Shown piece by piece: positions 1 to 8,788 of a DNA stretch of 64,000 nt. How positions within the stretch are numbered: the first letter of the stretch is position 1; the number at the start of each line of letters is the position of its first letter. Position numbers and translations under genes: made by a program. Origin of the DNA: Stigmatella ashevillena (lineage in GTDB: Bacteria > Myxococcota > Myxococcia > Myxococcales > Myxococcaceae); contig NZ_JAQNDM010000002.1 of assembly GCF_028368975.1 (NCBI RefSeq), forward strand, positions 9,046,425 through 9,110,424, read 5' to 3'. The notes under the pieces are model-generated. The model had not been told where the DNA came from. It was given only the letters and a program-made list of their open reading frames with translations, and did not search any database.

Positions 1-1734
1 GCGAATGGGGATGGCCTCCTGGGAAATGAGGAGGTCGCTGAGACGCGTTACGCGTGCCAGGAGCCCGGACAACAGTCCCGGCTCGTTCCCGAGCCTGCGG
101 GGACGCACTGTGCGCATGGCGGAACGGCGCTGCTGACCGGGCCGGACACCAATGGCAACGGCGTCCTGGACGCGGCCGAGGTCTCCGCCACCGAGTACCT
201 CTGCCACGATGCCGCGCCTGCCACGTTGCTGCGCATGGAAGTGGAGGCGCCAGGCACCCATTGCCCAGGAGGGGGACGGCGCATCCTCAGCGGGAGGGAT
301 CAGGATGGAGATGGCGTGCTCGGCGACGGGGAAGTCGAGCAGACCGAGTACGTGTGCGAAGCGCGAGAGCTCATGCGCGTGGATGCAGGGCAGGCAGGCA
401 CCCACTGTCCCGGCGAGGGGGTGGCGGTGCGCCGGGGGCCCGATACCAATGGCGATGGCGTCTTGCAGGACTCCGAGGTGACCGCGACGGAATACGTTTG
501 CGAGCGGGTCATCCTGGGCGATGTGGTCCTCGATACTCCGGACCAACTGCCGGCGCTGAAGGACGTGGCGGTCATCACGGGCGCTCTGCGGGTGGGTTAT
601 GCGCACGCGTTCACCCAGGTGGAACTGCCCGCATTGGAGTACGTCGGAGGTGACCTCTCACTGACCGTTCTGACAGGTGTCCGCACGATTTCGCTCCCGG
701 CGCTGCGGCATGTGGGGGGGAACCTCCGCATCACGGACAATCCCCAGTTGGAGCGGTTGGAGTTGGGGAGTCTGCAAGAGGTTCACCAGAGCCTTCACAT
801 CAGAGACAACGACACGCTGGCGCGTCTTCGTCTTCCGGTGCTCGTGAGGGTGGGCGGAGAGCTCCATGTGATGGATAACCCGCAGCTTGCGGTCCTTGAG
901 CTTCCCCAACTGATGTGGGCAGGGAACGTCTTTCTGCGCGGGGGGATGGCAGACAAGATCGAACTGCCTCAGTTGCTCGATGTGGAGGAACTTTACATCT
1001 TCGATGCCGCTGCCAAGACAGTGCGCTTCCCGGGCCTGGAGCGAGTGAGGAGGACTCTGGCCATTGCTGGGATGGGCTCGCTCGAGCAGTTGGAGCTTCC
1101 CAGGCTGCAGGCGGTGGGCGAAAACTTCGTTGTCCGGGGGACCGTGGCCTTGACGTCCTTTTCCCTGCCCACGCTCGCCAGCTTGCCGGGACAGTTCAGT
1201 CTTTGGGACAACGCAGGCCTGGTCACCTTCGATGCTCCCCTGCTGACCCAGATTGGCGAATGGGTGAACATCGCCGACAACACCGCGCTGACCACGCTCT
1301 CGGGGCTGAAGAACCTCACCTCCGTGGGCATGCTCGTGCTCAACGGGAATGCCCAGCTCACCAGCGCCACGGGGTTGGCCGCACTCTCCAGCGTGCCCTA
1401 CTACCTCGAGGTCTCCAACAGCGGTTTCACCCACTTCGAGCTGCCCGCGCTGCGCAAGGCCTGGGTCCTGCTCATCGGCCAAGCCGGTCCCAATATGCAC
1501 TTGGCGTCCATCCATCTGCCCAAGCTGGAGTCGGCCGTGGCGCTGACCCTCATCGAAAACCCTGTCCTCCAGGAACTCGAGCTTCGGCCGGGCAGTATCC
1601 TCTCGGACAGCCTGCTCATCTACGCCAGCCCCAGGCTGTTGCGCTGTGAGGTGGAGCGCCTCCTCGGCCAGCTTCGGCTTGCCCCGCTCACCGTGGAGAT
1701 GGTCGACGTGGATGAGCGGCCCCTCTGCGATTAG
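1..1734 (+). CDS. Surface/secreted protein with DUF7151-type Cys repeats and leucine-rich repeats (5' end missing)
   Basis: The reading frame is open from base 1, so the start and any signal peptide lie outside the window; 577 codons are visible. The first ~170 residues hold four short repeats of the form G-T-H-C...G-x-D-x-N-G-D-G-x-L...E-x-x-x-T-x-Y-x-C, which resemble DUF7151 calcium-loop-like modules of myxobacterial exported proteins. The remaining ~390 residues are irregular leucine-rich repeats with the rhythm LPxLxxVGGxLxIxxNxxL, like receptor-L-domain or BspA-like proteins. The role is probably adhesion or ligand binding at the cell surface. That is an inference from the family; no catalytic motif is visible. 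It ends 7 bp before the convergent cysteine-ladder gene. Confidence 0.8.
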   Translation, partial: ANGDGLLGNEEVAETRYACQEPGQQSRLVPEPAGTHCAHGGTALLTGPDTNGNGVLDAAEVSATEYLCHDAAPATLLRMEVEAPGTHCPGGGRRILSGRDQDGDGVLGDGEVEQTEYVCEARELMRVDAGQAGTHCPGEGVAVRRGPDTNGDGVLQDSEVTATEYVCERVILGDVVLDTPDQLPALKDVAVITGALRVGYAHAFTQVELPALEYVGGDLSLTVLTGVRTISLPALRHVGGNLRITDNPQLERLELGSLQEVHQSLHIRDNDTLARLRLPVLVRVGGELHVMDNPQLAVLELPQLMWAGNVFLRGGMADKIELPQLLDVEELYIFDAAAKTVRFPGLERVRRTLAIAGMGSLEQLELPRLQAVGENFVVRGTVALTSFSLPTLASLPGQFSLWDNAGLVTFDAPLLTQIGEWVNIADNTALTTLSGLKNLTSVGMLVLNGNAQLTSATGLAALSSVPYYLEVSNSGFTHFELPALRKAWVLLIGQAGPNMHLASIHLPKLESAVALTLIENPVLQELELRPGSILSDSLLIYASPRLLRCEVERLLGQLRLAPLTVEMVDVDERPLCD

Positions 1735-1741
1735 GCCGGGC

Positions 1742-2236
1742 TCAGGGAATGCCCAGCTCCTTGCGCAGCCGGTTCACCATCTTGAAGTACTCGGTGCGGG
1801 GGAAGGGCACGTTGAGGATGTGGAAGTCCTTCTTGGAGAGGCCCACGCAGCCGAAGCAGTAGTTGCAGTCCGAGAGGTTGCGGCACAGCACCAAGTAGGC
1901 GCTGCCGGTGCAGTTCTCGCACTGCACGCAGTAGGCGCACGCGTGGCAGCTCTTCGAGTCCACGCAGTGCGAGCAGTTGTTGCACAGCTCGCACCGCACG
2001 CAGTGGGTGCAGTGGTAGCAGCTGTCGCAGTTCTTGCAGAACATGCAGTTGGCGCAGCGCTGGCAACCCTCGCACGAGTAGGAGCCCGGGTTGCCCGGAT
2101 CCGCGGCGAACGTCTTCGCCAGCTTCTGGAACTGGTCCAGGAACTCCCGCTTGCCCACGGCCGCCAAGGCCTGCCTCGCCGCCTGCTCCTCCTGGAGCGT
2201 CTCCGGCGTGGGCGCCCGCGTTCCTTTGTCCTTCAC
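1742..2236 (-). CDS. Cysteine-ladder protein (period-3 CxxC repeat), function unknown
   Basis: A 164-residue protein with a charged N-terminal third, then a core in which 13 cysteines occur exactly every third residue (C-x-x thirteen times), a second run of five, and four more near the C-terminus: 22 cysteines in all. It has no signal peptide or membrane segment. Such spacing suggests metal or Fe-S cluster binding, or a disulphide/solenoid stack, but no named enzyme motif is present. Some database entries for similar myxobacterial proteins carry a caib/baif label; nothing here resembles a CoA-transferase. I chose GTG at 2236 because GGAG lies 8 nt upstream; an in-frame GTG at 2272 is less likely. 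It follows a lipoprotein gene on the same strand by 36 bp and is probably cotranscribed. Confidence 0.75.
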   Translation of the reverse strand: MKDKGTRAPTPETLQEEQAARQALAAVGKREFLDQFQKLAKTFAADPGNPGSYSCEGCQRCANCMFCKNCDSCYHCTHCVRCELCNNCSHCVDSKSCHACAYCVQCENCTGSAYLVLCRNLSDCNYCFGCVGLSKKDFHILNVPFPRTEYFKMVNRLRKELGIP

Positions 2237-2272
2237 TCGGGGAACTCCTTCCTTTTCGTTCTCTGGGAACAC

Positions 2273-2836
2273 TTAGCGCAGCCGGGCCAGCCCTTCGAGG
2301 TCGATGCCCCGCGCAATCCGGCGCACCTCCACGGTGCCTGGAAAGCCACGGCTCGTCACGGCCACCACATAGCGGTCCCCCACCAAGAGGTTGGCCTCCG
2401 CGGTCGCCTCTTCCGCGTCGTAGCGCACGAATCCGACCGCCGCATCCCAGAAAATGGGGGCCGATGGGTCGCTCGGAGGCCGGGCCTTGGCCCCTTCGGC
2501 GGCCTCGCGGATGGCCTTGGCGATCTTCCACCCCAGCGTGGTATCGACGATCCGGATCTTCACCTCGCGCTCCTCCCCCCGGGTGAAGGTGCGCTCGGCC
2601 TCGCTCACGGAGACCTCCCCGTACTTGCCGGTGGAGCCCTCGGTGACGGTGTGGGTGAAGCCCTCCAGGGAATCCGGAAGGAAGGGGGCCAGCTCCCGGA
2701 AGTACACGCAGGGTGCGGCAGGCGCCTCGGAGAGCGCGGAATCCGATTCGGAGGCCGAGCGGTCCTCCGGGCAGCCGAGGCCCAGGGTGAACACGAGCAT
2801 CGGCAGCAGGCGGACCAAGGAGTTGATTTCAGTCAC
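2273..2836 (-). CDS. Putative lipoprotein, function unknown
   Basis: A 187-residue product starting at GTG 2836. The N-terminus has a short polar stretch, a hydrophobic run and a cysteine at about residue 21 (LGLGC), a weak lipoprotein box, so export and lipidation are likely rather than certain. The mature part is acidic at first, then mixed alpha/beta with no motif I recognise. It lies head-to-head with the helicase gene; only 34 bp separate the two starts, so the two promoters must overlap. The cysteine-ladder gene follows downstream on the same strand. A longer reading frame upstream runs into the helicase gene and lacks a credible signal sequence at its start. Confidence 0.6.
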   Translation of the reverse strand: MTEINSLVRLLPMLVFTLGLGCPEDRSASESDSALSEAPAAPCVYFRELAPFLPDSLEGFTHTVTEGSTGKYGEVSVSEAERTFTRGEEREVKIRIVDTTLGWKIAKAIREAAEGAKARPPSDPSAPIFWDAAVGFVRYDAEEATAEANLLVGDRYVVAVTSRGFPGTVEVRRIARGIDLEGLARLR

Positions 2837-2870
2837 GGGGCGATCAAAAGGTATCCCCGCTCGCCGCGCA

Positions 2871-4937
2871 ATGGACCTCTCCAAGCTCAACCCTCCGCAG
2901 CGTGAGGCCGTCATCACGACGGAGGGCCCGCTCCTGGTGCTGGCGGGGGCAGGCAGTGGGAAGACCCGCGTCATCACCCACCGCATCGTTCACATCCTGA
3001 ACGAGCGGCCTGGGGGGGCGCTGGCCCGCAACATTCTGGCCGTCACCTTCACCAACAAGGCCGCCACCGAGATGAAGGAGCGGTTGGTGAAGATGGCGGG
3101 TCCCCGCGCACAAGGGGTCCTGGTGTGCACCTTCCACGCCTTTGGCGCGGAGATGCTCCGGGAAGACATCCACCGGCTGGGCTGGCCCCGGAAGTTCGCC
3201 ATCGCGGACATGGGAGACCAACTGGCGCTCATCCGCCGGGCCATGCGCGACCACAAGGTGGACGACCGGGCCTTCGACGCCCGCAAGGTGCTCACCCTCA
3301 TCTCCAAGGCGAAGAACTCGGGCCTCGAGCCGCAGCTGAGTCCCGAGGGCATGGGCGACGATTATGATCTCATCACCCACCTCGTCTACCCGAACTACCA
3401 GCTGGCCCTGAAGGCGCAGGGCTCGGTGGACTTCGATGACCTGCTGCTGTTGCCGGCCCGCCTGCTGCGCGAGCACGAGGACTTGAACGAGAAGTACACC
3501 CGGCGCTTCCGCTACCTGCTGGTGGACGAGTTCCAGGACACGAACATGGCGCAGATGAACCTGCTGCGGCTGCTGGCGGGCAAGGTGCGCAACGTGTGCG
3601 CGGTGGGGGACGACGACCAGGCCATTTACAGTTGGCGGGGCGCGGAGGTGCGCAACATCCTCGAGTTCGACAGCCACTTTCCGGGCAGCCGCGAGGTGCG
3701 GCTGGAGCAGAACTACCGCTCCATGCAGGTGGTGCTGGATGCGGCCAATGCCGTCATCGCCAAGAACCCCGAGCGCAAGGCCAAGCGCATGTGGACCGAC
3801 CGCCTGGGGGGTGAGCGCATCAAGGTCGTGACGTGCCCCAACGAGGAGGAGGAGGCGCGCTTCGTTGCGCACGAGATCCAAAAGCAGATGGCGCTGGGCA
3901 TCTCCGCGGACGACATCGCGGTGCTCTACCGCACCAACGGCCAGTCCCGTCCGGTGGAGGAGATGCTGCGCGAGAAGGGCATCGCCTACGAGGTGGTGGG
4001 CGGCAGCGAATTCTTCGACCGGCGCGAGGTGAAGGACGTCATCGCCTATTTCAAGGTGATCGCCAACCCGAGGGACGAGGTGAGCCTCCTGCGCATCGTG
4101 AACGTGCCGGCGCGCGGGATTGGCGACGTGACGATGGAGCGGCTGCACGCGCACGCCCGGGCGGACGGCGTCTCGCTGTGGGCGGCGATGGGACGCAGCC
4201 AGGGCTACGAGGATCTGCCCGCGGGGGCGGCCGAGAAGGTGGGGGAGTTCCTTCAGCTCATCGAGCGGTACCGGGGCCTGTTCGAAGAGGGGAAGCTGGC
4301 CCAGGTGACGCGCCAGTTGCTGGAGGAGATCGGCTTCCGCGAGGCCACGCGCGCCCTGGCCCCCTCGCTCACCGCGGCGGACAAGAAGCTGAAGTCCGTG
4401 GACCATGTGCTCAACTCGTTGGAATCCTTCGAGAAGCGGGAGGGGCCCAAGGCCAGCCTCCTCACCTACTTGAACCGGCTGAGCCTGGACACCCGGCAGG
4501 AGGAGGAAGAGGTTCCCGGCGGCCACCGGCGCGTCACCTTGATGACGGTGCATGCCTCCAAGGGGCTGGAGTACCGGCTCGTCTTCTTCATCGGCATGGA
4601 AGAAGAGCTGATGCCCCACAAGGGCATGCAGGGCGAGCCCCAGAACCTGGAGGAGGAACGCCGCCTCTGTTACGTGGGCATCACCCGGGCCAAGGAGCTG
4701 CTCTATCTGAGCCGGGCTGCGATCCGGGTGAAGCGCGGCAAGGAAGTTCCCTGCACCCCCTCCCGGTTCCTGGAAGACCTACCGCCGGAAGCCGTGGAAA
4801 AGGTGGATCTGGCGGCCCCCCGGACCGGGGCGCCCACCGACCAGGAACGCAATTTCTTTGCCAACCTGAAAGATCGCTTCAAACCCAAGGGCGCAGGCGG
4901 GGGAGCAGGGCCTACACCGGCTGATCGCAAGGTTTGA
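2871..4937 (+). CDS. ATP-dependent DNA helicase, UvrD/Rep/PcrA family
   Basis: A 688-residue superfamily 1A 3'-5' DNA helicase acting in repair or replication restart. The motifs are in canonical order: Walker A AGAGSGKT at residues 25-32, DEFQD (motif II), GDDDQAIYSWRGA (motif III), QNYRS (motif IV), VMTVHASKGLEY-like motif V (here LMTVHASKGLEY) and CYVGITRAK (motif VI). The length matches Rep/PcrA rather than the longer RecB or AddA. I chose ATG 2871 because the protein then starts with the typical LNPPQREAV; the upstream extension of the frame is antisense to the lipoprotein. The C-terminus ends in a short basic, Gly/Pro-rich tail, as in many PcrA proteins. Whether it is the uvrD or rep orthologue cannot be settled from sequence alone. 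Confidence 0.93.
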   Translation: MDLSKLNPPQREAVITTEGPLLVLAGAGSGKTRVITHRIVHILNERPGGALARNILAVTFTNKAATEMKERLVKMAGPRAQGVLVCTFHAFGAEMLREDIHRLGWPRKFAIADMGDQLALIRRAMRDHKVDDRAFDARKVLTLISKAKNSGLEPQLSPEGMGDDYDLITHLVYPNYQLALKAQGSVDFDDLLLLPARLLREHEDLNEKYTRRFRYLLVDEFQDTNMAQMNLLRLLAGKVRNVCAVGDDDQAIYSWRGAEVRNILEFDSHFPGSREVRLEQNYRSMQVVLDAANAVIAKNPERKAKRMWTDRLGGERIKVVTCPNEEEEARFVAHEIQKQMALGISADDIAVLYRTNGQSRPVEEMLREKGIAYEVVGGSEFFDRREVKDVIAYFKVIANPRDEVSLLRIVNVPARGIGDVTMERLHAHARADGVSLWAAMGRSQGYEDLPAGAAEKVGEFLQLIERYRGLFEEGKLAQVTRQLLEEIGFREATRALAPSLTAADKKLKSVDHVLNSLESFEKREGPKASLLTYLNRLSLDTRQEEEEVPGGHRRVTLMTVHASKGLEYRLVFFIGMEEELMPHKGMQGEPQNLEEERRLCYVGITRAKELLYLSRAAIRVKRGKEVPCTPSRFLEDLPPEAVEKVDLAAPRTGAPTDQERNFFANLKDRFKPKGAGGGAGPTPADRKV

Positions 4938-4958
4938 CACCCCGGATTCGGTGCGGCC

Positions 4959-4987
4959 TTGACTTACCTCTTGGCTCCTCCTAAGAG
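4959..4987 (+). promoter_or_regulatory. Candidate sigma-70 promoter for rplM-rpsI
   Basis: TTGACT at 4959-4964 is followed, after a 17-nt spacer, by TAAGAG at 4982-4987. It lies in the 167-bp gap between the helicase stop and rplM, leaving an untranslated leader of roughly 110 nt that holds no reading frame and could carry L13 autoregulation. A perfect TTGACA at 4934-4939 overlaps the helicase stop codon but has no partner -10 box. Confidence 0.35.
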
Positions 4988-5104
4988 GGTCGGCCTTTCC
5001 GGGCATCGTCCCAGCAGTGGAGTTTTGGGACAGGACCCGTGGTTGGTTCGACTATGTCAGGCGGCCAGTGCAGGAGGCCGCTGCCGAGTTTTGGAGTGCA
5101 TACA

Positions 5105-5551
5105 ATGTCGCAGAGGACCTACAGCGCGAAGGCGTCGGATATCAAGCGCCAGTGGCACGTGGTGGACGTCTCGGACAAGGTGCTGGGCCGTGCCGCCAGC
5201 CAGATCGCCACGCTGCTCAAGGGCAAGCACAAGGCCATCTACACCCCGTCCATCGATACGGGCGACCACGTCGTCGTCATCAACGCCGAAAAGGTGAAGG
5301 TGACGGGCACCAAGGAGCAGGCGAAGATGTACTACCGCCATCCTCGGGCCGGTTTCCCGGGCGCCCTGAAGATCACCAACCTGGCGAAGCTGCGTCAGCG
5401 GCATCCCGAGGATGTGATCATCAACGCCGTGCGCCGGATGCTGCCGCGCAACGCGTTGGGCCGCCAGATGATGACCAAGCTCAAGGTTTATGCGGGTGAC
5501 GCTCACCCCCACGCTGCGCAGAAGCCCACCGCGCGCGAGGTCGAGGCGTAA
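5105..5551 (+). CDS. rplM: 50S ribosomal protein L13
   Basis: A 148-residue L13, one of the early-assembling large-subunit proteins. The typical features are visible: the W-x-V-V-D-V/A start of the domain, LGR-A-A-S-x-I-A, the Y-x-R-H-P-x-x-P-G segment and the R-M-L-P-x-N-x-L-G-R block. I chose ATG 5105 because it gives the normal N-terminus (MSQRTYSAK). An upstream in-frame ATG would add 22 residues unlike any L13. The gene pairs with rpsI in the near-universal L13-S9 order and is probably cotranscribed with it. Confidence 0.97.
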   Translation: MSQRTYSAKASDIKRQWHVVDVSDKVLGRAASQIATLLKGKHKAIYTPSIDTGDHVVVINAEKVKVTGTKEQAKMYYRHPRAGFPGALKITNLAKLRQRHPEDVIINAVRRMLPRNALGRQMMTKLKVYAGDAHPHAAQKPTAREVEA

Positions 5552-5589
5552 CCTTCTCCCCCCTTTTGGAATGACGAGAGCAGAACCCC

Positions 5590-5991
5590 ATGCCTATCAA
5601 CCCTGAGAATGGTTTCTACGCCACGGGTCGCCGCAAGGAGGCCACCGCCCGCGTGTGGCTCAAGCCCGGCACCGGTATCGTGACGATCAACGGCCGCGAG
5701 CTGAACAATTACTTCGGCCGTGAGACCTCCAAGATGGTGATGTACCAGCCCTTGGAGATCATCGAGCAGAAGGGCAAGGTCGACCTCACCGTGAACGTGC
5801 GCGGTGGCGGCCTGTCCGGCCAGGCGGGCGCCATCCGCCACGGCATCGCCCGGGCGCTGTGCGCCTTCAACCCGGAGTTCCGTCCGGCGCTGAAGAAGGC
5901 CGGCTTCCTGACCCGCGATGCCCGCGCGGTCGAGCGCAAGAAGTACGGTCAGCCGGGCGCGCGTCGCCGGTTCCAGTTCTCCAAGCGCTAG
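5590..5991 (+). CDS. rpsI: 30S ribosomal protein S9
   Basis: A 133-residue S9. The signature GRRKEA-x-A-R-V near the start, the GGG[16 protein letters not shown] block and the basic C-terminal tail ending RRRFQFSKR are complete; this tail reaches the P-site tRNA in the ribosome. It lies 38 bp after rplM on the same transcript and is followed by a strong intrinsic terminator. Confidence 0.97.
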   Translation: MPINPENGFYATGRRKEATARVWLKPGTGIVTINGRELNNYFGRETSKMVMYQPLEIIEQKGKVDLTVNVRGGGLSGQAGAIRHGIARALCAFNPEFRPALKKAGFLTRDARAVERKKYGQPGARRRFQFSKR

Positions 5992-6020
5992 CCTGTTTGC
6001 TCCCCTCGGGAGCGGTCGCA

Positions 6021-6058
6021 CGGCGGGGGTCCTTTCGGGCCTCCGCCGTTGCGTTTTT
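6021..6058 (+). terminator. Intrinsic terminator of rplM-rpsI
   Basis: A 12-bp stem with two G-U wobbles (6021-6032 with 6037-6048) closes a TTTC loop and is followed by a tract containing five consecutive T. It is placed 29 bp after the rpsI stop, between that gene and the next start. Confidence 0.85.
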
Positions 6059-6113
6059 GCAGTGTGGGTCCTCTTCGCCCGACCGGAGGGCGGTGTTACC
6101 ATCCGCGCCGACC

Positions 6114-7475
6114 ATGGAACTCAACGAGATTCTGCAGATCGCACTTCGGGGCGGTGCCTCCGATATCCACCTGAAGGCCGGGCTCCCTCCCATGTTCCGG
6201 GTGGATGGTTCGCTCGTGCCCCTCAAGGACGGCAAGCGGCTGCCGCCAGAGGAAGTGGCGCGCATGGCCTTCGGCATCATGAACGAGTTCCAGAAGGAGA
6301 AGTTCAAGGCGAGCAACGAGGTGGACCTGGCCTACGGGGTTCCGGGCCTCGGTCGCTTCCGCGTGAACATCTTCCAGCAGCGCGGCACCATCGGCTCGGT
6401 GCTCCGCGTCATCCCCTTCAAGGTGATGACCATCAAGGACCTGCTGCTGCCGCCCATCCTCGAGAAGATCTGCGGCGAGGAGCGCGGTCTGGTGCTCGTC
6501 ACGGGCACCACCGGTTCGGGTAAGTCCACCACGCTCGCGGCGATGATCGATCACATCAACGCCAACGAGACCAACCACATCATGACGGTCGAGGACCCCA
6601 TCGAGTTCCTCATCCGTGACAAGCGCTCCATCATCAACCAGCGCGAGGTGGGCGTGGACACCATGTCCTTCTCGCAGGCCCTCAAGAGCGCGCTGCGGCA
6701 GGACCCGGACGTCATCCTCGTGGGCGAAATGCGTGACTACGAGACCATCGAGACGGCGCTCCACGCGGCGGAGACGGGCCACTTGGTGATGTCCACGCTG
6801 CACACGCTGGACGCCACGGAGACCATCAACCGCATCGTGTCCGCCTTCCCCCCGCACCAGCAGAAGCAGGTGCGCTTGCAGTTGGCCGCCGTGCTCAAGG
6901 CCGTCGTGAGCCAGCGCCTCGTTCCGCGCGCGGACGGCAAGGGCCGTGTGGCCGCCGTGGAGATCCTCCGGGTCACCACGCGCGTCCGCGAGCTCATCGA
7001 GGACAAGGACCGGACCAAGGAGATCCACGACGCCATCGCCCAGGGCTTTGACTCGTACGGAATGCAGACCTTCGATCAGTCGCTGATGGGGCTGGTGCGC
7101 AATGGCCTCGTCTCCTACGAAGAGGCCCACCGGCAGGCGACGAACCCGGACGACTTCGCGTTGCGCTTCTCTGGCATCAGCGGGACGGCCGACTCCAAGT
7201 GGGACAACTTCGATGGCAAGGCGGGAGAGGCCAAGCCCGTCCCGGGGTCCGCGCAGTTTGCCCAGAAGGGAGTCCCGGCAGGCGCAGCGCCTCCTCCGGC
7301 ACCTGGGGCCGCGCGGGCTGGGGCACCGCCCCCGCCGCCTGCCGCCGCCACCCGTCCCGCGGGAACACCGCCCCCGCCGCCGGGCGCCCGGCCTGCCGCC
7401 GGTGCTCCGGCGCGGCCTCCGCCTCCTCCGGCGGCAGCGGGGGGAGACGACGACTTCAGCATCGAGCGCTTCTGA
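6114..7475 (+). CDS. pilT: PilT-family type IV pilus retraction ATPase with Pro/Ala-rich tail
   Basis: A 453-residue secretion-type hexameric ATPase. Residues 1-350 are a standard PilT: Walker A GTTGSGKST at 131-139, Asp-box TVEDPIEF, Walker B ILVGEMRD at 201-208 and the His-box STLHTLDA. PilT pulls pili back into the cell and so powers S-motility in myxobacteria. The helix that normally reads AIRxLIREGK is degenerate here (EIHDAIAQG). Residues ~371-445 form a low-complexity Pro/Ala/Gly tail ending in an acidic DDDFSIERF, which the ~370-residue canonical PilT lacks, so this may be a paralogue rather than the main retraction motor. ATG 6114 is the first start giving a PilT N-terminus. Confidence 0.88.
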   Translation: MELNEILQIALRGGASDIHLKAGLPPMFRVDGSLVPLKDGKRLPPEEVARMAFGIMNEFQKEKFKASNEVDLAYGVPGLGRFRVNIFQQRGTIGSVLRVIPFKVMTIKDLLLPPILEKICGEERGLVLVTGTTGSGKSTTLAAMIDHINANETNHIMTVEDPIEFLIRDKRSIINQREVGVDTMSFSQALKSALRQDPDVILVGEMRDYETIETALHAAETGHLVMSTLHTLDATETINRIVSAFPPHQQKQVRLQLAAVLKAVVSQRLVPRADGKGRVAAVEILRVTTRVRELIEDKDRTKEIHDAIAQGFDSYGMQTFDQSLMGLVRNGLVSYEEAHRQATNPDDFALRFSGISGTADSKWDNFDGKAGEAKPVPGSAQFAQKGVPAGAAPPPAPGAARAGAPPPPPAAATRPAGTPPPPPGARPAAGAPARPPPPPAAAGGDDDFSIERF

Positions 7476-7498
7476 GCCGGTCCGGGCGGGTCGCTCAG
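7472..7498. terminator. Possible bidirectional hairpin between convergent genes
   Basis: CTGAGC (7472-7477) can pair with GCTCAG (7493-7498). The stem includes the stop codons of both the pilT-family gene and the convergent gene. There is no T tract, so termination activity is only suggested by position. Confidence 0.3.
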
Positions 7499-8232
7499 GC
7501 GTCGTCGTCGCCCAACTGGGCGCGCAACCGGGACAGGCGCATGGGGCCAATGAGCTTCTCCCGGGAGAGCACCTGCAGCAGCTCGACCGTGGCCCGCAGC
7601 CGCGCCTCCTGGTGTTCCTCGGGCTGCTCGGAGATCTCTGCTTCCAGCAGGGCCTCCAGGTGCTCGGGGTTGATGGGTGCGGGTCCTTCCGACCAGGCGA
7701 TGTCGAACAGGGCCTTGGCGATCCGCGTCCGGGCTTCGCGCTCCGCCTCCGAGGCGCCCGTCTGGGAGAACTTCAACAGCAGGGCATCCACGCCTTCCCG
7801 GGTGAGGGCCGCGAGCGCGGGCACCTCGCTCAGCGCCTCCGCCACCCAGTCAGCGTCAAAGTCGTCTACCTCGTCCTCATAGCCGAACGCTTCCTCCAGC
7901 AGGATGGAGGCAATGAAGGATTCGGTCTCCTCCTCGCTGGCGCCCTCGCTCAGGAGCGCTTGGCGGGCCTGGGCGGTGGCTCCCGAGAGCGCTGGCTCCT
8001 GGGCGATGGAGCGCGCGGCCGTGTGCGCGGCCAACAACACGAGCGTCGCCTGGACGTCCGAGGCCAACTTGCGGCCGGAAACGCCCAGGACCTCGGCGCG
8101 CTGGGGGGGATGGGCGGCCGCGGTGGCGGTGAAGAGCTGCTCCTCGGCGGAGAGAGGCGCTCCTGCCTTCTCTTTCTGGAGTGTCTCCCGGGCGGCTTCG
8201 AGGCTGAGGAAGCGGGCGATGAGCGGGTGCAT
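7495..8232 (-). CDS. Conserved myxobacterial-type hypothetical protein, acidic, helical
   Basis: A 245-residue cytoplasmic protein with no signal peptide, membrane helix or recognised motif. It is rich in Ala, Glu and Leu and reads as almost wholly alpha-helical, with clusters of acidic residues near the middle (EDEVDDFDAD). I chose ATG 8232 because it opposes recX closely (34 bp between starts), and further upstream the frame runs inside recX. I do not recognise a family. The divergent arrangement suggests a promoter region shared with recX, but no function can be inferred from that. Confidence 0.65.
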   Translation of the reverse strand: MHPLIARFLSLEAARETLQKEKAGAPLSAEEQLFTATAAAHPPQRAEVLGVSGRKLASDVQATLVLLAAHTAARSIAQEPALSGATAQARQALLSEGASEEETESFIASILLEEAFGYEDEVDDFDADWVAEALSEVPALAALTREGVDALLLKFSQTGASEAEREARTRIAKALFDIAWSEGPAPINPEHLEALLEAEISEQPEEHQEARLRATVELLQVLSREKLIGPMRLSRLRAQLGDDDA

Positions 8233-8266
8233 GTCTGGCCTGTTACCACATGCTAGAGAGCGCGCG

Positions 8267-8773
8267 ATGACCACCGAAGCAGACGGCCCCGAGGAAGTGC
8301 AGCGGGCGACGGACGCGTGCCTGCGGCTGCTGGCCATGCGGGCCCGGAGCCAGCAGGAGCTGCGGCTTGCCTTGCAGCGCAAGGGGTTTTCCGAGGCCAT
8401 TCAGGAGCAGGCCCTGGAGAAGCTGAAGGGCTACGGTTACCTCGACGACAAACGCTTCGCCCAGGACCGGGCGGCCTCCTTGTTGAGCCGGGGAAGGCTG
8501 GGGCCCCAGGCGGTGCTCCAGCGGCTCCAGGCCCACGGGCTGGAGGCAGAGGTGGCCCGCGAGGCGGTGTCCTCCGCGGCCGGAGCCGTGGCCTTCGATG
8601 CCCTGGCCGCTGCCCGCCATGTGCTCGAGCGCCGGGGGCTGCTCGGCCGTCCCCTGGAGCCCAAGGAGCAGGCCCGTGCTGGACGCCTCCTCCACAGCCG
8701 GGGCTTCTCCGCGGACGTCATCCGCCAACTCCTCGGTGATCCATCGCTGGACCCCTCGGGGCTGGACGACTAG
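8267..8773 (+). CDS. recX: Regulatory protein RecX
   Basis: A 168-residue RecX family protein, which binds the RecA filament and limits its activity. The typical tandem three-helix repeats are visible: A-x-R-S-x-x-E-L-x-x-x-L-x-x-K-G-F near residue 30, then L-x-x-x-G-Y-L-D-D-x-R-F-A near 60 and the closing RGFSADVIRQLL repeat. The length is usual for RecX. recA is not adjacent. ATG 8267 was chosen; the longer upstream frame is antisense to the divergent gene. Confidence 0.87.
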   Translation: MTTEADGPEEVQRATDACLRLLAMRARSQQELRLALQRKGFSEAIQEQALEKLKGYGYLDDKRFAQDRAASLLSRGRLGPQAVLQRLQAHGLEAEVAREAVSSAAGAVAFDALAAARHVLERRGLLGRPLEPKEQARAGRLLHSRGFSADVIRQLLGDPSLDPSGLDD

Positions 8774-8788
8774 CTTGCATGGGTGCTC

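Noticed and set aside
1731-2531. A 266-residue minus-strand gene overlapping the cysteine-ladder gene
   Set aside because: Its Leu/Arg-rich sequence is the shifted frame of the cysteine-ladder and lipoprotein genes.
5859-6113. N-terminal extension of the PilT-family protein
   Set aside because: It would read through rpsI and the terminator; homologues start at the MELNEIL sequence.
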